11,150 nt of DNA from contig JAEWIL010000034.1 of assembly GCA_023387085.1 (NCBI GenBank), positions 1 to 11,150 on the forward strand, read 5' to 3'. The stretch's first letter is position 1. Each line of letters starts with the position of its first letter. Below the pieces are notes generated by a model. It searched no databases, had not been told where the DNA came from, and worked only from the letters and a program-made list of their open reading frames with translations. The DNA comes from Pseudomonadota bacterium. GTDB lineage: Bacteria > Pseudomonadota > Alphaproteobacteria > Sphingomonadales > Sphingomonadaceae. A program made the translations under genes and the position numbers. This document shows positions 5,830 to 11,150 of the stretch, one piece after another.

Positions 5830-6255
5830 TTGAACACCGAGGAACAGGCATTGGACGAGATCCTGGTCGATTGGGATGAATTCCGTGCGGCCCGCGCGCA
5901 ACTGGGCGCGGCGTTTGTCCGGATTCTGGGCTATTTTCGCGAAGACGGCACCAAGTCGGTCGCCGTGATCGAAGAGGCGATGCGCGCCCGCGATGCGCGC
6001 GGTCTCGTCATGCCCGCGCATACGCTGAAGAGCGAAGCGCGCCAGTTCGGTGCCGAGCGGCTCGGCATGCTCGCCGAGGATATCGAGATATTCGCGCGCC
6101 ATTGTGTCGAGGCGCAGGTGAGCCCCGAGGAATATTTGCCGCGCGTCGTTACCTTGCGGCCGCTGTTCGAGCAGACATTGGAAGCGCTCGAGCGGGAGGC
6201 GAACCCGCTCGTCCAGCGCCGCCCGTCGGGCTTCGGCCGCGCCGTCGGTTACTGA
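5830..6255 (+). CDS. Histidine phosphotransfer (Hpt) domain protein
   Basis: The product is 141 residues, consistent with a single four-helix Hpt domain plus a short tail. The central helix carries MPAHTLKSEARQFGAERLG, the Hpt signature H-x-L-K-x(6)-G, with phospho-acceptor His64, Lys67 and Gly74. Ser replaces the usual Gly after the Lys, which is a mild deviation. Hpt proteins relay phosphate between the receiver domains of a hybrid kinase and of a response regulator in the cytoplasm. No kinase or receiver is encoded nearby, so its partners act in trans. The start is TTG 5830, with AAGGA (5819-5823) six bases upstream and no ATG before residue 51. The last 7 bases overlap the end of the convergent DUF418 gene. 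Confidence 0.87.
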   Translation: MNTEEQALDEILVDWDEFRAARAQLGAAFVRILGYFREDGTKSVAVIEEAMRARDARGLVMPAHTLKSEARQFGAERLGMLAEDIEIFARHCVEAQVSPEEYLPRVVTLRPLFEQTLEALEREANPLVQRRPSGFGRAVGY

Positions 6256-7505
6256 GCCGCGCTCACTTTCCGCATCGGCTGTAACTGTCGCCGCGACAGG
6301 CTGCGCCAGATCCATTCGAGCGGCCCATATTGGAAGCGGTCGAGCCAGGGCTTCGACCACAGCAGCATCGCCGTCCACATGCCGACGCAGAAGAGATAGA
6401 GCGCCGGGCGCCCGATGCTGCCGAACAACCCGAATCCATAGCCGTAGAAGAGCGTCGTCATCACGATCGAGGTGGCGAGATAATTGGTGAAGGCCATCCT
6501 GCCCGTCGCCGCGAGGCGCGCACGCACCGCATCGCTCGCCGCGGTCTGGATCAGCAGCATGATCAGCGCCGCCCAGCCGATCGTCATCGCGACGTCGAAC
6601 GGCATCGACAGCGATAGCGAGGCGCCGAAGGTCGATACCGCGCTGAACCCGCTGGCATATTGATACCAGCCGAGGCCGGCCAGCGGCGGCGTGGCCACCA
6701 GAAAGCCCGTCAGCGCCCATTTGCGGTAGCGGGCGGCATCCCACTCGCCGGTCAGCATGCGCGACTTGAACAGTGCCATGCCAACCAGCATCAGCCCCAT
6801 CGTTTCCCACAGGAACAAGAAGGCCTGGATGAAGGGTTCGGCGGCTTTCGGGCCCAGCCTGTCCGCGACGATACTGGCATAGCTGCCCATATGGACCGCC
6901 ATCTCCCGCGCATAGCCGGCCGAGGCGGGCCCCATATCGGTGTTCATTTGGGCGAGCCCGTCTTGAACTTGTGCCATCGCCTCGGGGGAGAGCTTTCCGG
7001 CCTCGGCGAGTGCGAACATCAGCCATGTCGAACCGAGGAGGACCAGGGCGACAAGGAAAAAAAACGCCGCCCAGATCAGCAGCGCCTTCACCGACGCGTT
7101 GCGAAACGCATAGAGCAGGAGGCCGCAGACGGCATAAAGCGACAGGATGTCGCCGAACCAGATGAAATAGAAATGGATCAGGCCGAAGATCGCGAGCCAG
7201 ACCATGCGCGAATAGTGCGATTCCGCCGCGCTCCGCCCGCTCGCCTCGGCGCCTTGGATCACCAGCAGCGTGCTGGCGCCGAACAGCATCGAGAACAATC
7301 CGCGCATCTTCGAATCGACGAAGACGAAGTTGAAGAACCAGGTCGCGAGGTCGAGATTGCCGACGGGGCCGCCCGCGTACGGATTGACATAGGCCGAAAA
7401 GGGCAGGGCAAAGGCGACGATGTTCATCGCCAAAATTCCCATCACCGCGATGCCGCGGATGGCGTCGAGGCTTTCGTATCGTGTGGCCGCCGTTTGCGTT
7501 TCCAT
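6249..7505 (-). CDS. DUF418 family multi-pass membrane protein
   Basis: The product is 418 residues. The N-terminal RYESLDAIRGIAVMGILAMNIV is the hallmark opening of DUF418 proteins. The C-terminal domain has GRMAFTNYLATS and YGPLEWIWRSL, also family signatures. About ten hydrophobic helices can be seen (for example 13-36, 54-86 as one or two, 101-119, 120-135, 141-163, 224-246, 264-282, 302-321, 343-361 and 367-384). A soluble loop at about 165-223 sits between them. The family is often described as possible membrane transport or acyltransferase-related proteins, but the function is not established. ATG 7505 is chosen over an upstream TTG at 7580 because the family N-terminus begins here and GGGGGA lies a few bases upstream. 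It is divergent from coq4, with 142 bases between, and converges on hpt with a 7-base stop-to-stop overlap. Confidence 0.88.
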   Translation of the reverse strand: METQTAATRYESLDAIRGIAVMGILAMNIVAFALPFSAYVNPYAGGPVGNLDLATWFFNFVFVDSKMRGLFSMLFGASTLLVIQGAEASGRSAAESHYSRMVWLAIFGLIHFYFIWFGDILSLYAVCGLLLYAFRNASVKALLIWAAFFFLVALVLLGSTWLMFALAEAGKLSPEAMAQVQDGLAQMNTDMGPASAGYAREMAVHMGSYASIVADRLGPKAAEPFIQAFLFLWETMGLMLVGMALFKSRMLTGEWDAARYRKWALTGFLVATPPLAGLGWYQYASGFSAVSTFGASLSLSMPFDVAMTIGWAALIMLLIQTAASDAVRARLAATGRMAFTNYLATSIVMTTLFYGYGFGLFGSIGRPALYLFCVGMWTAMLLWSKPWLDRFQYGPLEWIWRSLSRRQLQPMRKVSAAQ

Positions 7506-7587
7506 CGTTTCCCCCGACGCTGATGCGCAGGCGTATCGCGCCGCGTAGGCAGCGTCGAGGAGTTTCTGGAACAGCGTCAAGCGCCTA

Positions 7588-7615
7588 TTGACATTTATGT
7601 CAGTAATGCTATTTG
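7588..7615 (+). promoter_or_regulatory. coq4 promoter with a palindromic operator over the -35 box
   Basis: A perfect -35 hexamer TTGACA (7588-7593) is followed after 16 bases by a weak -10-like TATTTG (7610-7615). Embedded in the -35 is a perfect 14-base palindrome, TGACAT-TT-ATGTCA (7589-7602). Palindromes of this length and placement are typical of operators for TetR-type or similar dimeric repressors, which would block RNA polymerase here. No repressor gene is next to it. The site also lies 84 bases upstream of the divergent DUF418 start, so it could affect both genes. I found no good -10 for DUF418, although a TTGACG lies on the minus strand at 7580-7575. Confidence 0.6.
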
Positions 7616-7647
7616 CACAACATCAGATGATTCGTGAAAGAGCGACC

Positions 7648-8427
7648 ATGATCCCGACTGTCTTCTCCCATCCCGATCGCCAGCCGCAGAAATTCCGTCC
7701 GTTCAAGGCGTTCCAGCACTTTCGCAAGCTGATCAAGGACAAGGAAGATACAGAACAGGTGTTCCACATCTTCGAGAACCTGCCGCGCAAGGGCTTCATG
7801 GACGATGCGCGCGCCTTCGTCGAAAGCGACTTCGGCCGGAAGCTGATGGAGCGGGAACCCTATCTGCCCGACCTGCTCGACGATCATAGCTGGATCGACG
7901 AACTGCCCGAGGGCAGCGTCGGCCACGCCTATGTCACCTTCATGCGCCGCGAAGGCCTGTCGGCCGCGGGTCTTGTCGCCGAGGCCGACAAGATGGGACG
8001 CCCCAAATTCGACGACCAGATCCAGTGGTACGCGAACCGCCTGCGCGACACGCACGACCTGTTCCATATCCTCACCGGCTATGGCCGCGACGCGCTCGGC
8101 GAACAGTGTGTGCTGGGCTTCACCTATGGCCAGACGGGGAATTACGGCAATTTCTTCATCGCCTATGCGGGCGGTCTCGAACTGAAGCGCAGCGTCAAGG
8201 GCGACGCACCGGTGATCGGCGCGATCCGTCAGGGCCAGCGCAACGGCAAGGCATCGAAGGCGATCATCGAGCAGGACATCCGCTCGCTCCTCGCCGAACC
8301 GCTCGACGCCGCGCGCACCCGGCTGGGGATCGGCGAACCGACGCTCTATCATGAAGCGCACCGCGCCTATCGCAGCCGCGGGATCGATCCGTACAACTTC
8401 CTTGCGGCAAAGCCTGCGATGGCTTGA
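7648..8427 (+). CDS. Coq4-family ubiquinone biosynthesis protein
   Basis: The product is 259 residues and all-helical in character. The decisive feature is HDLFH followed by eleven residues and Glu (H136, D137, H140, E152), the HDxxHx11E metal-binding motif of the Coq4 family (PF05019). Surrounding family sequence includes WYANRLRDTHDLFHILTGYG, LGFTYGQTGNYGNFF and a late ACR-like RSRGIDPYNF. Coq4 belongs to the ubiquinone biosynthesis complex in eukaryotes and is implicated in removing the C1 carboxyl group of the ring precursor. Bacterial members occur in alphaproteobacteria and may do the same or act elsewhere in quinone or isoprenoid metabolism. ATG 7648 is preferred over in-frame ATG 7627 and the earlier TTG 7588, because those lie at or inside the promoter and 7648 has AAAGAG upstream. 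No other ubiquinone gene is nearby. Confidence 0.87.
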   Translation: MIPTVFSHPDRQPQKFRPFKAFQHFRKLIKDKEDTEQVFHIFENLPRKGFMDDARAFVESDFGRKLMEREPYLPDLLDDHSWIDELPEGSVGHAYVTFMRREGLSAAGLVAEADKMGRPKFDDQIQWYANRLRDTHDLFHILTGYGRDALGEQCVLGFTYGQTGNYGNFFIAYAGGLELKRSVKGDAPVIGAIRQGQRNGKASKAIIEQDIRSLLAEPLDAARTRLGIGEPTLYHEAHRAYRSRGIDPYNFLAAKPAMA

Positions 8428-8434
8428 ATTCAAG

Positions 8435-8459
8435 ATCCTCCCCATCAGGGAGGATTATT
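8435..8459 (+). terminator. Terminator hairpin between coq4 and the DUF72 gene
   Basis: ATCCTCCC (8435-8442) pairs perfectly with GGGAGGAT (8448-8455) around CATCA, followed on the plus strand by TATTT. It starts 7 bases after the coq4 stop and its last base is part of the DUF72 stop codon, in the 27-base convergent gap. The T tract serves the plus strand. On the minus strand no T run follows. The arms resemble the ends of the repeat at 34-170, so it may be a short relic of that element. Confidence 0.65.
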
Positions 8460-9195
8460 TGTCCAGCTTGGCGATCAAAGCCTGCGCTGCCGCGGGGTTG
8501 CGGACCTTTGCGCCCGAAATGAAGAAGAGGAAGACGTCGCGGTCGCCCTTGGCCCAATCCTTGGCTTGCTTCGCCCAGTCGTCGAGGGCCTTTAAGTCGT
8601 AGCCGGTTTCGACATCCTCCTGCGAACGTTGCAACCGGGCATAGGTGAAGTCCGCGGTCTGCTCGTCGATGCAGGGAAATTCGTCGCTGTCGGCGTAGAC
8701 GACCGCCATGTTGCGTTCGCGGAGCATCGCGATGAAGGCGGGGTCGCGGAAGCTTTCGTCGCGCACCTCGATCGCATGGCGCAGTTTCAGGCCGTCCTGA
8801 CTGTCGGGGAGCAGGTCGAGGAAGCCCGCGAAATCGTCGCGGTCGAACTTCTTGGTTGCCATGAACTGCCAGTGGATCGGGCCGAGCCGGTCGCCGAGCT
8901 CCGTCAGTCCCTGGCCCAGGAATTTCTCGATCGACGCGGCGCCGTCCTTCAGCACCTTGCGGTTGGTGGTGAAGCGTGACGCTTTGACGCTGAACTTGAA
9001 GCCGTCGGGGACCGAGGCTGCCCAGTTGGCGAAGGTCTCGGGCTTCTGGCTGCCGTAATAGGTGCCGTTGATCTCGATCCCCGTCAGATGCTGGCCGGCA
9101 TATTCGAGTTCGCGCTTTTGCGGCAAGCCGGCGGGATAGAAGGGGCCGCGCCACGGTTCGAAGGTCCAGCCGCCGACGCCGATGTGAATGCTCAT
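8455..9195 (-). CDS. DUF72 (YecE-like) family protein
   Basis: The product is 246 residues, a normal length for DUF72, a TIM-barrel-like family of unknown function. Family features include IHIGVGGWTFEPWRGPFYP at the N-terminus, GIEINGTYY with Glu41, FKFSVKASRF (66-75), GPIHWQF, and IEVRDESF with E143 and R145. The C-terminal part is divergent. Where the family usually has YxRxHG the protein has YARLQRS (186-191), and where FNN is usual it has FFIS (224-227). ATG 9195 is well supported by a near-perfect AGGAGGT five bases upstream (complement of 9201-9207). It lies downstream of purL on the same strand, but a 125-base gap with a long inverted repeat separates them, so independent transcription is likely. 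It converges on coq4. Confidence 0.87.
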   Translation of the reverse strand: MSIHIGVGGWTFEPWRGPFYPAGLPQKRELEYAGQHLTGIEINGTYYGSQKPETFANWAASVPDGFKFSVKASRFTTNRKVLKDGAASIEKFLGQGLTELGDRLGPIHWQFMATKKFDRDDFAGFLDLLPDSQDGLKLRHAIEVRDESFRDPAFIAMLRERNMAVVYADSDEFPCIDEQTADFTYARLQRSQEDVETGYDLKALDDWAKQAKDWAKGDRDVFLFFISGAKVRNPAAAQALIAKLDK

Positions 9196-9226
9196 CGTTT
9201 ACCTCCTCACGCCAGCCGTGGTTCGC

Positions 9227-9315
9227 CATTGCGAGGCACCGCAGGCGACGAAGCAATCTCAAGCTACGGTCGTCGATGGACGATGGCTGGAGATTGCTTC
9301 GCTACGCTCGCAATG
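9227..9315. repeat. Two-part inverted repeat after purL (CATTGCGAG...GAAGCAATCTC type)
   Basis: CATTGCGAG (9227-9235) pairs perfectly with CTCGCAATG (9307-9315), and CGAAGCAATCTC (9249-9260) pairs perfectly with GAGATTGCTTCG (9290-9301). An asymmetric internal loop (13 and 5 bases) separates the two stems, and the apical loop is 29 bases. On the minus strand it begins 5 bases after the purL stop, so it forms the 3' structure of that message. The motif CATTGCGAG...GCGAAGCAATC is one I remember as a dispersed intergenic repeat in many proteobacteria, but copy number was not checked. No T run follows, so it would be a stabiliser or Rho-related end rather than a simple intrinsic terminator. Confidence 0.8.
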
Positions 9316-9320
9316 ACGAA

Positions 9321-11150
9321 TTAGGCAAGCGCCGCGTCGGCCCCCATCAGCTTCGGGAAAAAGCCTTCATGCGCCTCGCGTAGTTCGGCGAGCGTCACCT
9401 GATGATCGCTCTCGGGCAGTTCGAAGACGATGCGGTCCTTGATCGTGCGGCCGACGGGGTCGACGGGCACGTCGGCGCGGCCCGCGGCGTCGAGGAAGTC
9501 GGCGAGGCAGGTGTCGCAGACGGTGACCAGATACAGCCCCTGGTCCTCGCCGAAGAAGCTCTCGGCGATGCCGAAGGGCTGTTCTTCGCTGACCAGCACG
9601 CCGATGTTCGACTTCAGCGCCATTTCGGCGAGCGTCACCGCGATGCCGCCGTCGGAGACGTCGTGGCACGCCGTGATCCAGCCGGCGTTGATGCTCGCGC
9701 GGATGAAATCGCCGGTGCGCTTTTCGGCCTTCAGATCGACGGGCGGCGGGGGGCCTTCCTCGCGCCCGTGAATCTCGCGCAGCCACACCGACTGGCCGAG
9801 ATGGCCAGCGCGTTCGCCGACCGCGAGCACGATGTCGCCGGTGCGCTTGAAGCCGATACCGACGGCCTTGTTCAGATCCTCGATCACGCCGACGCCGCCG
9901 ATCGCGGGAGTGGGCAGGATCGCGCTGCCGCCGCCGGTCGCCTTGCTCTCGTTATAGAGGCTGACGTTGCCCGACACGATCGGATAATCCAGCGCGCGGC
10001 ACGCCTGTGCCATGCCGTCGAGGCAGCCGGTGATCTGGCCCATGATTTCGGGGCGCTGCGGGTTCGCGAAGTTGAGGCAGTTGGTGATCGCCAAGGGAGT
10101 GGCGCCGACCGCGGTGATGTTGCGCCAGGTCTCGGCGACCGCCTGCTTGCCGCCTTCGACCGGGTCGGCGTAGCAATAGCGGGGCGTGCAGTCGGTCGAC
10201 ATGGCGAGCGCACGATTGGTGCCGTGGATACGGACGAGCGCGGCATCGCCGCCGGTCTGCACCGTATCGGCGCCGACTTGGCTGTCATACTGCTCCCAGA
10301 TCCAGCGGCGGCTGGCGATGTCGGGGGTACCCATCAGCGTCTTGAGGTCGGCGGCGACGTCCTTGGTCTCGGGGACGTTCGTCAATTCGGCCTGCTTCGG
10401 CGTCGGCACGTGCGGGCGGTCGTAGAGCGGCGCGTCGTCGGCGAGCGGGGCGAGCGGGATGTCGCAGACGATCTCGCCATGATGCTCCAGCACCATGCGG
10501 CCGGTGTCGGTGACCGTGCCGATGACCGCGAAATCGAGTTCCCATTTGTGGAAGATCGCCTTGGCAAACTCTTCCTTGCCGGGCTTCAGGACCATCAACA
10601 TGCGTTCCTGCGATTCCGACAGCATCATCTCATAGGCGGTCATGCCGGTTTCGCGCTGCGGCACGTCATCCATCTTGAGATGGAGTCCGACGCCGCCTTT
10701 CGACGCCATCTCGACCGACGAGCTGGTGAGCCCCGCGGCGCCCATGTCCTGGATCGCGACGATCGCGTCCGACGCCATCAGTTCGAGGCACGCCTCGATC
10801 AGCAATTTTTCGGTGAAGGGGTCGCCGACCTGTACGGTCGGGCGCTTTTCTTCGGCGTCCTCGCCGAAGTCCGCCGATGCCATCGTGGCTCCGTGGATGC
10901 CGTCGCGGCCGGTCTTGGAGCCGACATAGACGATAGGATTGCCGACGCCCGATGCGGCGGAATAAAAGATCTTGTCCTGTTCGGCGACGCCGACGGTCAT
11001 CGCGTTGACCAGGATATTGCCGTCATAGGCCTTGTGGAAATTGACTTCGCCGCCGACTGTGGGGACGCCGACGCAATTGCCGTAGCCGCCGATGCCGTGG
11101 ACGACGCCCGAGATGAGATGCTTCATCTTCGGATGGTCGGGGCGGCCGAA
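9321..11150 (-). CDS. purL: Phosphoribosylformylglycinamidine synthase subunit PurL (5' end missing)
   Basis: PurL makes formylglycinamidine ribonucleotide from FGAR, ATP and ammonia in the fourth step of purine synthesis, in the cytoplasm. The window holds 609 codons and the stop. The frame is open to the right edge (FGRPDHPK precedes the first internal Met), so roughly the first 100-130 residues lie outside. Visible family motifs are HGIGGYGNCVGVPTVGGEV, VYVGSKTGRDGIHGATMAS, IQDMGAAGLTSSSVEMA, MMLSESQERML and, in the second half, ALAMSTDCTPRYCYADP, NCLNFANPQRPEIM and ITACHDVSDGGIAVTLAEMA. It ends soon after the second half without a glutaminase domain, so it is the small PurL type that needs separate PurS and PurQ. 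Those genes are not in the window. The 3' end is followed at once by a long inverted repeat. Confidence 0.97.
   Translation of the reverse strand, partial: FGRPDHPKMKHLISGVVHGIGGYGNCVGVPTVGGEVNFHKAYDGNILVNAMTVGVAEQDKIFYSAASGVGNPIVYVGSKTGRDGIHGATMASADFGEDAEEKRPTVQVGDPFTEKLLIEACLELMASDAIVAIQDMGAAGLTSSSVEMASKGGVGLHLKMDDVPQRETGMTAYEMMLSESQERMLMVLKPGKEEFAKAIFHKWELDFAVIGTVTDTGRMVLEHHGEIVCDIPLAPLADDAPLYDRPHVPTPKQAELTNVPETKDVAADLKTLMGTPDIASRRWIWEQYDSQVGADTVQTGGDAALVRIHGTNRALAMSTDCTPRYCYADPVEGGKQAVAETWRNITAVGATPLAITNCLNFANPQRPEIMGQITGCLDGMAQACRALDYPIVSGNVSLYNESKATGGGSAILPTPAIGGVGVIEDLNKAVGIGFKRTGDIVLAVGERAGHLGQSVWLREIHGREEGPPPPVDLKAEKRTGDFIRASINAGWITACHDVSDGGIAVTLAEMALKSNIGVLVSEEQPFGIAESFFGEDQGLYLVTVCDTCLADFLDAAGRADVPVDPVGRTIKDRIVFELPESDHQVTLAELREAHEGFFPKLMGADAALA

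Noticed and set aside
5514..5879. A 121-codon plus frame covering the TusA-like gene and the gap before hpt
   Set aside because: It runs out of frame with the CPxP-containing TusA-like protein and overlaps the hpt start. Its sequence is Arg/Cys/Ser-rich without a domain.
6285..6299. CTGTCG/CGACAG hairpin as a terminator for hpt
   Set aside because: It lies inside the DUF418 coding region and no T run follows on either strand, so I did not list it as a terminator.
2560..7026. A 1488-codon open frame on the minus strand across the bamB/der/hpt region
   Set aside because: It lies antisense to several clear genes and crosses their boundaries. Its composition is dominated by Arg, Ala and Asp with no recognisable domains, and it ends in the DUF418 gene in the wrong frame. 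Such long shadows are common in GC-rich DNA with strong third-position bias.
6330..7523. Plus-strand open frames antisense to the DUF418 gene
   Set aside because: They are rich in His, Arg and Gln and lack motifs. The minus frame has membrane helices and family signatures at both ends.
7609..8445. A 278-codon minus-strand frame over coq4
   Set aside because: It mirrors the Coq4 coding sequence, which has the exact HDxxHx11E motif. The antisense product shows no family features and crosses the coq4 promoter.
8264..9262. A 332-codon minus-strand frame overlapping DUF72 and the end of coq4
   Set aside because: It is an alternative frame of the DUF72 region with Arg-rich composition. The DUF72 frame has the motifs and an excellent ribosome binding site.

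Overview
The window is GC-rich chromosomal DNA from an alphaproteobacterium, most likely a Sphingomonadales member (Sphingopyxis/Sphingomonas-like). I base this on the panB and Coq4-type proteins, on a YfgM-like/bamB/der block placed next to panB, and on two kinds of intergenic palindromic repeat of a style I remember from that order. No database was consulted, so the taxonomy is inference. Most of the window is housekeeping sequence. I see no phage, transposase, CRISPR array, tRNA or rRNA.

Left edge (1-840): a palindromic repeat (34-170) is followed by a minus-strand pair of overlapping genes. These are a four-helix membrane protein (837-412) and a 71-residue XRE-type HTH regulator (419-204), ending in a candidate terminator. 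Between this pair and panB lies an AT-rich divergent promoter region containing a long imperfect dyad (867-900), a plausible operator for the small regulator.

Centre (979-6255, plus strand): panB (pantothenate/CoA synthesis) is followed by a YfgM-like membrane-anchored TPR protein, the outer-membrane assembly lipoprotein BamB and the ribosome-assembly GTPase Der. The YfgM-like/bamB/der order matches that of Escherichia coli. A TusA-family sulfur-carrier-like gene overlaps the end of der by 11 bases, and an orphan histidine phosphotransfer (Hpt) protein follows. Hairpins sit ahead of the TPR gene, between bamB and der, and at the end of the TusA-like gene.

Right part (6249-11150): a DUF418 membrane protein on the minus strand converges on, and overlaps the stop of, the hpt gene. 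It is divergent from a Coq4-family protein that keeps the complete HDxxHx11E metal motif. The coq4 promoter has a perfect TTGACA -35 box merged with a 14-base perfect palindrome, which looks like an operator. A small terminator hairpin separates coq4 from a convergent DUF72 gene. Upstream of DUF72 and on the same strand is the 3' portion of purL (the small, PurS/PurQ-dependent type), which runs off the right edge. A long two-part inverted repeat begins 5 bases after the purL stop.

The least explained items are the HTH/membrane-protein pair with its dyad, the operator-like palindrome at coq4, and the repeat elements used as 3' ends of transcripts.
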